NCBI GenBank assembly: GCA_038210655.1
Contig: JBBQWM010000005.1
Location: forward strand, 124,001 to 188,000
Length of the DNA: 64,000 bases
Source of the DNA: 54-19 sp038210655
GTDB lineage: Bacteria; Chloroflexota; Chloroflexia; Chloroheliales; Chloroheliaceae
Reading direction: 5' to 3'
Positions 8,327-16,111 of the stretch are shown in pieces (positions within the stretch are counted from its first letter, which is position 1; each line of letters starts with the position of its first letter). The position numbers were made by a program, and so were the translations under genes. The notes below the pieces were generated by a model, which did no database searches, had not been told where the DNA came from, and worked only from the letters and a program-made list of their open reading frames with translations.

Positions 8327-9733
8327 CTACTTACGGCTAAGCTCACCGTCGGCCCGCCCCCGTTCGCGCTGGCGATAGGCTTTCTCCATATACTCGAAGG
8401 CCCGATCTACCTCGCCCCAACCCCTTAAACGCTGTCCGTAGCTGTGATACACATCGGAAAGGCTGACCGGTAGGCCGGAGGGTTCCAGCACTTCCAGGGC
8501 TTGCTTGTAATAGCTCTCGGCCAGGTCTTTGTTGCCAATGTCGGCCTGCACTTCCGCCGCCGTCTGGAACAGCCGACCTACCTGAATGACGCTTCCACAA
8601 TGTTCGCGCAATTCCAGGGCGCGGTCAATCGACTTCGAGGCATCGGTTAACTTGCCCTGCCGTTGCCGGATGATCGCCATTGTAACGAGACCCTGCACTT
8701 CCATACAACGGTCGCTCAGTGGAACGAACTGAGAAAGCCGCAATACTTCATTGACGTGCGCTTCGGCACTGTCGTACTGACCGGTCTGGGCTTGCATATC
8801 GGCCAGCGCATTGCGGGTACGCACCATCAAACGCTGGTCTTCCACCTGCTCGTAGATTTGCAGGCTGCGACCCAGGTTCAAGCAGGCCCGTTGAAAGTCG
8901 CCCTGTTCGCCATAAGAATAGGCCAGTCCATAGAACAGTTCGGCTTGCGAAGGCAAGTCCATCGCGCTACCGGCCTGTTCGAGTGCCTCGCGGAAAGACC
9001 CTATCGCCTGATCCCAGTCGTTGAGGGCCAGATAGCAATTGGCGACATTCATCAACAACTTCCATTTCAAGTTGCTGGTGAAAGTCTCTTTGGCCGAGTT
9101 GATCTGCTCCAATCCGGCTAGATAATGAGTCAGGGCAGGCATAATCCGGCGTTGCAGATAATGCGCGTGGCCCAGGGCATTCTCGATCAAGACTTCCAAT
9201 TCAAGATCGTAACTTTCCTGGAGGTAGTGGCGAGCTTCTTCCAGTTCGGCAATTGCGGCAATTGGGTCGCTCTTCATATTGTAAAATTTGCCGTGCAAAT
9301 AATAGTAGCGGGCGCGTTCGGCGCTACTAAGGCGAGCCAAATGCAAGGCGACCTGCTGTAAGGCTTTTTCCGACCGGTCATCGGCGGCCCGTTCGAGGGT
9401 GGTCTGAGCCGTCAGCAAAGCCAGTCGTACTTCCAAAATGCGGGCTTGTTCTTCGTCCAACTCGCCAGCCATTCCACTGGTCTGTCTTAAAAAGAAATCC
9501 ACCGATTTATCGAGACGCTGCGAAAGATTAATCAAAGTATCGAAGGTTGGGCGGGTCTTGCCTAATTCTAGCGAAGACAGATAGGCGGAAGTAAACAACC
9601 CGGCGCTCAGGTCGCGTTGTGAAACTTTCTTCTCCAATCTCGCTCGGCGGATGCGCTCGCCTAGTACTTCCAGATCGATACTGTGTAATGCCACCCGGTC
9701 TTCGGGTGCTATTTCTCGTTGAGCAGTTGTCAC
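8327..9733 (-). CDS. XRE-type HTH regulator with TPR domain
   Basis: The 468-residue protein has an N-terminal helix-turn-helix (about residues 25-85; VSQRDLSAGLFTSAYLSSLE) followed by a long array of tetratricopeptide repeats (about 100-450; units such as FYGLAYSYGEQGDFQRA). This architecture is known from peptide- or protein-sensing regulators of the RRNPP type and from related Chloroflexota and Actinobacteria regulators. The start is GTG, supported by AAAGGAA about 9 nt upstream. It is the last gene of a three-gene minus-strand run starting with the sigma-like ORF at 11741; the gap to its upstream neighbour is 66 bp. Confidence 0.9.
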   Translation of the reverse strand: MTTAQREIAPEDRVALHSIDLEVLGERIRRARLEKKVSQRDLSAGLFTSAYLSSLELGKTRPTFDTLINLSQRLDKSVDFFLRQTSGMAGELDEEQARILEVRLALLTAQTTLERAADDRSEKALQQVALHLARLSSAERARYYYLHGKFYNMKSDPIAAIAELEEARHYLQESYDLELEVLIENALGHAHYLQRRIMPALTHYLAGLEQINSAKETFTSNLKWKLLMNVANCYLALNDWDQAIGSFREALEQAGSAMDLPSQAELFYGLAYSYGEQGDFQRACLNLGRSLQIYEQVEDQRLMVRTRNALADMQAQTGQYDSAEAHVNEVLRLSQFVPLSDRCMEVQGLVTMAIIRQRQGKLTDASKSIDRALELREHCGSVIQVGRLFQTAAEVQADIGNKDLAESYYKQALEVLEPSGLPVSLSDVYHSYGQRLRGWGEVDRAFEYMEKAYRQRERGRADGELSRK

Positions 9734-9799
9734 TTTTAATTTCCTTTCTCAATCTTGGTTAACAATTGTATTTCGTATCTTTCGGATCGAAAGTATTTG

Positions 9800-10474
9800 T
9801 TAGCCATAATATAACAATCTCCAAAATAATAAATGATTAAAGTCTGCTGGTAATTGTGCTAAACCGTCTTGATTAAAATTGACTATCATATGTTGGCCCT
9901 GAGTGGTTTCGTATTCCAGCCGCCAGTCAGCCAAATTGAGGTTGGAGGCTGGCTGAGGCTGATATTGATAAGCTACCCCGCTTTCGGCTACTTGAGCCAA
10001 ACCCGCACTGTGAGCAATCAGTCGGGCTTGACGCGCCTGGCTAAAGTCCAGCACTACCCCTAATTCGGGTAGAGCCTGGGCCTGGGCCGGAAGCCGATTT
10101 TGGATCGCTTGTTCCACCCCAATTATTCTGGCCCCGCCTTCGAGCAGGTAAAGGCGGCGACCAACTTGTTTATCTTCTACTTTGTGAAGCTTGTGGTTAG
10201 TATCTTCCAATAAATAATAAAAAGAGGTGGGGGAGGGAGAAGGTTGGCGTTCCAGAGTGTTCATAACCGCCAGCAGGCCATAATATTCTTGCCGTAATTG
10301 CTCATCATGCTGAATGTGTTCAAACAGCCTATTTTCGTCATCGGTCAGGGGCAGGCCCCGAAGTTGAGCTTCAACTAAAGAAGGAATGGTAAATTCATCC
10401 ATGTAGAAAGAAACTGAACCTTTGTCAGCCGCTAAAGTTATAGGCTTATTGTTTTTGGCCGGATCAGTCGCCAT
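9800..10474 (-). CDS. Unknown protein downstream of sigma-like factor; possible anti-sigma partner
   Basis: The product has 224 residues. The N-terminal part (residues 30-75, LTDDENRLFEHIQHDEQLRQEYYGLL) has helical charge patterning reminiscent of the N-terminal helices of anti-sigma factors and phage-shock-type regulators, but it lacks the HxxxCxxC zinc motif and no transmembrane segment is visible. The C-terminal half looks like beta-rich globular sequence (DWRLEYETTQGQHMIVNFNQ). It lies 22 bp behind the sigma-like gene. No Shine-Dalgarno is apparent, so translational coupling is possible. The partner role is inference. Confidence 0.6.
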   Translation of the reverse strand: MATDPAKNNKPITLAADKGSVSFYMDEFTIPSLVEAQLRGLPLTDDENRLFEHIQHDEQLRQEYYGLLAVMNTLERQPSPSPTSFYYLLEDTNHKLHKVEDKQVGRRLYLLEGGARIIGVEQAIQNRLPAQAQALPELGVVLDFSQARQARLIAHSAGLAQVAESGVAYQYQPQPASNLNLADWRLEYETTQGQHMIVNFNQDGLAQLPADFNHLLFWRLLYYG

Positions 10475-10496
10475 ATTTTAGTAGTATCGATTTATT

Positions 10497-11741
10497 CTAA
10501 GTCGCTAGATGACTCAGATTTTTGAAACAATAGTCAACGACTTTAAGAGGCGCAAGTTTCAACCTTTCTTGGTTTGCCGCTTGATAAGGCGTATAACTCA
10601 AGAATTGAGCAATCGTCAGGTTCAAACTAGGCCGCGCCGCTAGTACTCGTCGAGCTTGAGAGATTTGGGCGGCATTCGCCAAGTTGTTTTGGCTTAATTT
10701 TAACTCTTTAAACTGATTTTGTAAAGTAGCAACGGAAAAGTTAGTACCATCCCCTTTATTAATAGTACTTTTCTCGATAGCTGTAAGAGTTTGTAGTACA
10801 ATTTTGTCCTGGGGTAAACTAAGTAAGCTAATTAATATTTGGCCCGCCTGTCTGGGCAAGATATAATTTTCCTCGCTACCATTTATAATCAATTCTATAA
10901 GGTTAAAGCACATCAGTTGGCGGCGTGTTCGACTCAGTCGGCTACCATCCGCGCTTTCGGCTCCCAATTCCAACAAAGTGACCCGGCATACTTCTCGATT
11001 GGCCTCTATCAAGTCAGTCGATTTATTGTTGCTCAAGTCGATTAAGCTAGAGTCGATCAATTTTGTGGATAGAGTAGTAGTATCTTCATTGATGACTTTC
11101 GATAAAGAAATGTTGGAAAACCCTAATTTGCGTATCTTATCAATAATTGCCCTATAAATCAATGTCACCGCGTATGTTTTTAGTGAAGCGTGATAAGCCA
11201 AAGCCGGATCGTAGGTCAAAAGGATCGTATCAAGTTTTTCGACAAAAACCAAATCGATTTCCGTATCGTCTGGCACAGCATCATAGGCTTGCGCCCTTAA
11301 AGTTTGGCTTAGGGCGTACCGGATCAGGTTTTCTTGCTCCCATAGTTGGTTGCTCCATTCTTGCAAATTTGCTTGGCGTTGTTCCAAAAACGGTTTTACC
11401 TTTGTTTCAAAGATGGCAGCTAACCCACTATCCGTTTCGTCAAAATTATCGACCAAGCGGGTCAGACTGCGCCAGCCATCGACCAGCCGATTGGTAGCGG
11501 AGCGCCAGGGCAAATCGGGCGCAGCAGCTTGAGCCAGCCATTCCCAGATCATGGCAAGCAGGGGCTTATTACGTTCCCAGGCGGCGACCTGCGCTTTCCA
11601 ATTGCCAGGATAGCGTGCTTCAAGGGCGGTCGCTAACCGAACTACTTCTCGTTGAGTAGCGCTGTATTGTAAATCTATTTCTGGATGAATATCTCTAACG
11701 GAAGTCGCTATATAATCGTTTAGTTTAATCCTAACTGCCAT
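10497..11741 (-). CDS. Divergent sigma-factor-like protein
   Basis: The product has 414 residues. Residues about 140-230 resemble sigma-70 region 2: acidic/hydrophobic helices, then ILLTYDPALAYHASLKTYAV and IYRAIIDKIRKLGF, matching the 'YD...F..YA...I..AI.D.LRK' pattern, followed by SLSKVINEDTT like the region 2/3 linker. A conventional region 4 helix-turn-helix is not evident, although ILPRQAGQILISLLSLPQD and TNFSVATLQNQFKEL could be a diverged equivalent. The ATG at 11741 is chosen because GGTGGG lies about 10 nt upstream; an in-frame GTG at 11756 is the alternative. The sigma assignment is tentative. Confidence 0.55.
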   Translation of the reverse strand: MAVRIKLNDYIATSVRDIHPEIDLQYSATQREVVRLATALEARYPGNWKAQVAAWERNKPLLAMIWEWLAQAAAPDLPWRSATNRLVDGWRSLTRLVDNFDETDSGLAAIFETKVKPFLEQRQANLQEWSNQLWEQENLIRYALSQTLRAQAYDAVPDDTEIDLVFVEKLDTILLTYDPALAYHASLKTYAVTLIYRAIIDKIRKLGFSNISLSKVINEDTTTLSTKLIDSSLIDLSNNKSTDLIEANREVCRVTLLELGAESADGSRLSRTRRQLMCFNLIELIINGSEENYILPRQAGQILISLLSLPQDKIVLQTLTAIEKSTINKGDGTNFSVATLQNQFKELKLSQNNLANAAQISQARRVLAARPSLNLTIAQFLSYTPYQAANQERLKLAPLKVVDYCFKNLSHLAT

Positions 11742-12206
11742 CTTATTTATACCCACCTACCTTTTTCCAGAATGTTAACCTAGCTCAACTCTGCTTGATC
11801 TGATTATATCATTCTAAGTAGTTTAGTTGGATGACAAATTTCTGACATTCTGCTGAAACTTTCAATACTTTAAAAGCGATAACCGAAGCTGACAGTCTGT
11901 TAATGGTTTTAGCGGTAGCTGGCTTAAACAACCCATTTTTACAAGCTCTGGCCTATTTCATTATTATAATGGGCTGAATTTAGTCTAGCTCAAGATAAGA
12001 GGTGAGATATAAACGTTCACAGCGAAAGAGCTTTGTAAGCTGGGGTGATTAGGGGAAGCTTTATTAAGGGGCCTGCTTGCAGGTTATATTTTGAAAATTC
12101 ACTGGCTGAATTTTCAAAATATAACTTTTTGAGGTTGGATTTATGTCTGAGTGAGACTTCTATCGATTTGGAGAAACCGCTCAAGTTGGGCAAAGAGGAA
12201 GTGTTA
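11742..12206. other. Gene-free 465-bp region
   Basis: No convincing ORF is present. The region is AT-rich, probably contains the promoter for the minus-strand sigma-like operon, and carries one strong AT-rich hairpin at 12083-12125 (listed separately). A short open frame at 12045-12236 has no ribosome binding site and runs into the ABC gene antisense, so it is not called. Confidence 0.6.
12083..12130 (+). terminator. Perfect 19-bp AT-rich hairpin followed by T5
   Basis: Arms 12083-12101 and 12107-12125 are exact reverse complements (GTTATATTTTGAAAATTCA), the loop is CTGGC, and TTTTT follows at 12126-12130 on the plus strand. A smaller CCTGC/GCAGG hairpin precedes it at about 12071-12082. The layout is that of an intrinsic terminator on the plus strand, yet no plus-strand gene lies upstream; it may end an unannotated small RNA or be repeat-derived. 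It lies 82 bp beyond the stop of the ABC ATPase gene on the other strand. Confidence 0.6.
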
Positions 12207-12935
12207 TTAGATAAAATTGCCGTCCTTCATGGTTAGTATTCGGTCGGAACGGCTGGCAACTTTGGGGTCGTGTGTGACCAAAATGACAGTCAAGCCCAGG
12301 TCGCGCCGGAGTTGTTGGATCAAATTCAAAATTTCTTCGCCGCGCTCGCTGTCAAGGTTGCCGGTCGGCTCATCACCCAGCAGTACGGCAGGCTGATTTG
12401 CCAGGGCGCGAGCAATAGCGACCCGTTGCTGTTCGCCGCCCGATAGTTCTTTTGGTTTATGGGTGAGACGCTGGCCCAACCCGATCATAGTCAGCAGTTC
12501 TTTGGCTCGTTTTTCGGGATTAAAGCGGCTTTTGTTATCAAATTGGATCGGCAACATTACATTTTCGAGGGCGTTAAGGGTCGGCACCAGATTAAAAAAC
12601 TGAAAGACAAAACCTATCGTTCGGTTTCGCACATCAGCCAACTTATCCTCGTTTAATCGACTGATTTCCTGCCCCGCCAACACGATGCTGCCAGAAGTCG
12701 GCGTATCAAGACCGCCGATCAACCCTAGCAAAGTGGTCTTGCCTGACCCGGACGGCCCCACAATAGCAACAATCTCGCCCGGCATGACCGCCATATTCAC
12801 ACCCTTGAGGATTGCCAGTTTATCACGACCCATCGGTAATTCTTTAACCAGCCCACTTACCTGCAAAATGGGAGTGGCGTTCGGTCCAGAGTACGCCATT
12901 TCCGGCTGGCTGTTCGGATAAATTGGAGATTGCAA
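12207..12935 (-). CDS. ABC transporter ATP-binding protein (LolD/MacB type)
   Basis: This 242-residue ATPase contains Walker A GPSGSGKTTLL, a Q-loop in FVFQFFNLVPTLNALENV, the signature LSGGEQQRVAIARAL, Walker B VLLGDEPTGNLDS and the H-loop ILVTHD. It powers the FtsX/MacB-type permease encoded upstream on the same strand (234-bp gap filled with repeats). Such systems export peptides, lipoproteins or antibiotics, or transmit mechanical signals. A TTG start is likely because GAAAGGAA lies 8 nt upstream; the first in-frame ATG is 12 codons further in. Confidence 0.95.
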   Translation of the reverse strand: MQSPIYPNSQPEMAYSGPNATPILQVSGLVKELPMGRDKLAILKGVNMAVMPGEIVAIVGPSGSGKTTLLGLIGGLDTPTSGSIVLAGQEISRLNEDKLADVRNRTIGFVFQFFNLVPTLNALENVMLPIQFDNKSRFNPEKRAKELLTMIGLGQRLTHKPKELSGGEQQRVAIARALANQPAVLLGDEPTGNLDSERGEEILNLIQQLRRDLGLTVILVTHDPKVASRSDRILTMKDGNFI

Positions 12936-12973
12936 GATTTAATTCCTTTCGTATCTAGTACTAAGCGGTCAGA

Positions 12974-13147
12974 GATTTACGATTTACCCCCAGAGGGGGC
13001 GAGGCCGCGATTTACGATTGTAGCTACTCAGCGTTATCACGCCCCATCCGGAGGGTGAGGCGGGCGCTTACCGCAACTTTTGCCAAAGATAGTTCCCCAC
13101 CGAAGAATCTTAGACCCCTCGCTGCGTCTCTGCGGTGGGTAATCACT
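12974..13147. repeat. Repeat patch: GATTTACGATTTAC block plus degenerate family C element
   Basis: 12974-13020 repeats the block at 1497-1534 (CCCCCAGAGGGGG core) with a TTTACGA heptamer tail. 13021-13147 carries family C hallmarks (TAGCTACTCAG at the left, TTTTGCCAAAGATAG, CACCGAAGAATCTTAGACCC) but no clear right terminus or target duplication. The patch separates the ABC permease gene from its ATPase gene. Confidence 0.65.
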
Positions 13148-13168
13148 ATAGTTTACTTTGGACTGACA

Positions 13169-15895
13169 CTATTCATACCTCAAGACCACCAACGGTTTTT
13201 CCTGGACTGCGCCCCAGGCACTGACAAGCGTGGCAACGATTGCCAGGGCGGTGCCGAGTAATAACAACAAACCGGCAGTCAGTGGCGACCAGGTGATCGG
13301 GATTGGGGTGCTACCACTATTGTTACGGCTGGTGGCGCTTAGTAGGGCTGGCACGAGCAAGGCCAGTACGATGCCGGTTCCGACCCCGATTAGGCCCCCC
13401 AGCAAGCCGACCAGACTGCTTTCCCACAATAAAATGTTAAAGACCCGGCGGCGTTTGGCTCCGATAGCTTTGAGTACCCCGATCTCGGTACGACGTTCCA
13501 GTACTGCCAGGGCCACATTATTGGCGATCAAAATCGCGCCGCTAATCAAGCTTAAAAGACTTAATAGCAAGGGAAAGGCCAACACTTGATCAAGTATCCG
13601 GCTGAAAGTATCGATCAAGTCGCCCAGATCAAAGACAAAGCCGCCTAGTAGTTGGCTCTGGATTTTGGTCAGGGCCGGTTTCATTTGGTTGCGGTCGATC
13701 AGCATGTATAAGATGCTGAAAGTGTCGCCTGCTGCCGCGACTGCCCGGAACGGTACAACCCAATCTCGTTCAAACTGCACCTGCGAACTGCCTTTGCCTA
13801 TAATCCCGATCACTTCAAATTCGGTAGCCGGGTCACTTGAATTAAGGGTAGAACTGCGCCCACCTCCAAACCCTCGGTTGGCATAAAGTTGCAGGCCAAG
13901 TTTATCGCCGACTTTGACCCCATAACGGGTAGCTTCATCTTGCGAGATCAGCAGGACTTTTTTCTCGGTATCTGCCGCCGTAAAGTTGCGCCCGGCGATT
14001 AACGGTCGGGTCCCATTGGGGCTGATGCTTTCACCGTTTGCCAGACTGCGCCCACTAAGATTGATATACGTACCACTTTGGACGGTGGCACGTGGCCCGT
14101 TGGTTGGCAAGGCGTTGACCGGGTTGGGGGTGCGTCCATTGATCGAAACGAGTTCAGCCCCGGTGTTGTTACTGGCGAAAACTTTTTGCAGTCCAGGGGT
14201 GTCCTTTTGCAAGCTAGAGACGAGTTGTTCGGTTTGAGCGCCAACCAGATTGAGCGCGACCACGTTAAAACCCAGGTTTATATCAAAAGTCTGGCGGAGC
14301 GAAGTCTTGATACTATCAGCGATAATGACAATAAAAGTGATAAAGAACAGACCAATGGTCATGACTAGCAAGGTCGTGGCAGTGCGGCCTTTGTGACGGC
14401 TAAAGCTACGCAAGGCCATTTTGAAGCTGGGGCCAAAAGGGGCTGGCAATTTGCCGACCAAAAAGACGATCAAATACATCACGGCAGTCATCAACAGACA
14501 GACCAAAAGGGTGATATAGGCGATGATTGTCCCCAGCATCAAATCGTGCAGCAATATCCCGGCGATCATACCAAAGGCCAGCGTCATTAGCAAAATTATC
14601 ACGATGGTTGCCACACCACCCACTCTCGGCAAAGCGCTACTTTGCTGGCGCAGCACGACCGCAGGTCGCACTCGTCCGGCGGCATAGGCAGGCAGAAAGC
14701 CAAACACTCCGGCTGTGACGATCCCGACGATCAGGCCGATCAGGATTGGGCCAGGGTAAAGACCCCAATTGAGCGGGCGGAAGAACAACCCTTCGGCTAC
14801 TCCCTTGATCCCAAAGCCCAGCAATTCACCGACTACCACTCCGGCTAGACTGCCCAACGTCCCCAAAATTAAGGCTTCGATAGTAAAAATGGTCAGGGTT
14901 TGGCGGATTTTGAGGCCAAGCGCTTTGACCGTTGCTATTTCGGTGGTGCGTCGCCCGATGACCACCAGCATAGTATTGACTACCCCGATCCCGCCGATCA
15001 AAATTGCCAACAGCCCGACATAGGACAGGAGATCATCAACTAGATTCAAATTTTTGCTGACCTGTTCTTGGATTTCGGTGGCAGTTTGTACGTTGTAGAA
15101 TAGAGCGACATTAAAATTAGTGGTGGCCGCCTCGATTTGGATGGCGAGAGCTTTATTATCAATGCCGGAAGCCGTTTTAATAAAGACCGAGCTATTTGAA
15201 TTGACCAGATTGGCACTATCCAGGAAAGTTCCTGCCGTTTGCTGCGAAGCGATCCCAAATCCGAAAAGCAGCCCGGTATCGAAAGTCAGCCCCGGCACGT
15301 CCGGCCTGACCATCCCCACGATTTTTAGTTTGGCTGAACGGCCACTGGCATTGTTACCGGCTAACCCGGTTACTTCGATTTCCTGGCCCAGCTTATAATC
15401 GTTCTTTTCCCACAAATACTTGCTGATAATAATAGAATTGGGCTGAGAAAGCAGTTGTCGGAAGTCGCCCCCGGCAGGCTCAACCATTTCGACTTTGCCG
15501 TAGAGCGGGAAGTGGGTCGGGTCTATCGTATAAAGGGTTGGTGGGAAACTAAAATAGCCTTTGATCTGGATACCGGTTGGAAGTAGGGTAGACCATTCCT
15601 GGATACGTCCATCAGCTTTCAGTTTGTCGAGAAATTGTTGAGAATCGGCAAGGAGCGTCCGAAATTCGGAAGTTGGTACGTCGGAAGTATAATAGTTGAC
15701 CCTGGCAACGATGTCACCACCGGCTCGCGCCTGAATATCGCCGGTTAAGGTTTCTCGAATACTGACCGCCAGCGATTGAAGGGCAACCAGCGCTCCTACT
15801 CCAACCGCTACGCACAAAATTGCAAAGACAGTTCGTTGTCCGCCGCGCAAGATCGAACGCCAGGCATACTTAAAATAAAAATCCAGCCTTTTCAA
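13169..15895 (-). CDS. ABC transporter permease, two FtsX/MacB domains
   Basis: The 908-residue membrane protein has two tandem FtsX-type units. Each has an N-terminal transmembrane helix, a large extracytoplasmic MacB-like core and three transmembrane helices (for example around LVDDLLSYVGLLAILIGGIG and the C-terminal LSLLSLISGAILIANNVALA). The RRTEIATVKALG and RRTEIGVLKAIGA segments are the coupling-helix motifs that contact the ATPase. The start is TTG at 15895 with AGGG just upstream. The partner ATPase gene follows. The substrate is unknown. Confidence 0.93.
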   Translation of the reverse strand: MKRLDFYFKYAWRSILRGGQRTVFAILCVAVGVGALVALQSLAVSIRETLTGDIQARAGGDIVARVNYYTSDVPTSEFRTLLADSQQFLDKLKADGRIQEWSTLLPTGIQIKGYFSFPPTLYTIDPTHFPLYGKVEMVEPAGGDFRQLLSQPNSIIISKYLWEKNDYKLGQEIEVTGLAGNNASGRSAKLKIVGMVRPDVPGLTFDTGLLFGFGIASQQTAGTFLDSANLVNSNSSVFIKTASGIDNKALAIQIEAATTNFNVALFYNVQTATEIQEQVSKNLNLVDDLLSYVGLLAILIGGIGVVNTMLVVIGRRTTEIATVKALGLKIRQTLTIFTIEALILGTLGSLAGVVVGELLGFGIKGVAEGLFFRPLNWGLYPGPILIGLIVGIVTAGVFGFLPAYAAGRVRPAVVLRQQSSALPRVGGVATIVIILLMTLAFGMIAGILLHDLMLGTIIAYITLLVCLLMTAVMYLIVFLVGKLPAPFGPSFKMALRSFSRHKGRTATTLLVMTIGLFFITFIVIIADSIKTSLRQTFDINLGFNVVALNLVGAQTEQLVSSLQKDTPGLQKVFASNNTGAELVSINGRTPNPVNALPTNGPRATVQSGTYINLSGRSLANGESISPNGTRPLIAGRNFTAADTEKKVLLISQDEATRYGVKVGDKLGLQLYANRGFGGGRSSTLNSSDPATEFEVIGIIGKGSSQVQFERDWVVPFRAVAAAGDTFSILYMLIDRNQMKPALTKIQSQLLGGFVFDLGDLIDTFSRILDQVLAFPLLLSLLSLISGAILIANNVALAVLERRTEIGVLKAIGAKRRRVFNILLWESSLVGLLGGLIGVGTGIVLALLVPALLSATSRNNSGSTPIPITWSPLTAGLLLLLGTALAIVATLVSAWGAVQEKPLVVLRYE

Positions 15896-16111
15896 ATTTC
15901 CCTGCTTTCCTGTTGTTTGATGGCCCGGTCTTATTTTACATTACGTAAGACTCTTTATAATATGAATTTGTTTCAGGTTTATGACAATATCGGCAAAACA
16001 GTTGCTCAAGAATACCACATGGTGTTAAAATAAAAAAAGGACGGAGTTATTGGCGTAAATTATTTTACGTTACACTTAACAATTGGGTTATTACGTTGTG
16101 GCTAACATTTG
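15896..16111. promoter_or_regulatory. Divergent intergenic region with repeated TTATTTTAC[A/G]TTAC motif
   Basis: The region lies between the ABC permease (minus) and the histidine kinase (plus). TTATTTTACATTAC at 15931-15944 and TTATTTTACGTTAC at 16060-16073 are direct repeats with one mismatch, and a TATAAT-like -10 is at 15956-15961. A shared operator for the divergent genes is an inference from position. Confidence 0.45.

Noticed and set aside
12045..12236. Open frame of 63 codons containing the AT-rich hairpin
   Set aside because: It is formed by the hairpin arms, has no ribosome binding site and ends inside the ABC ATPase gene on the other strand.
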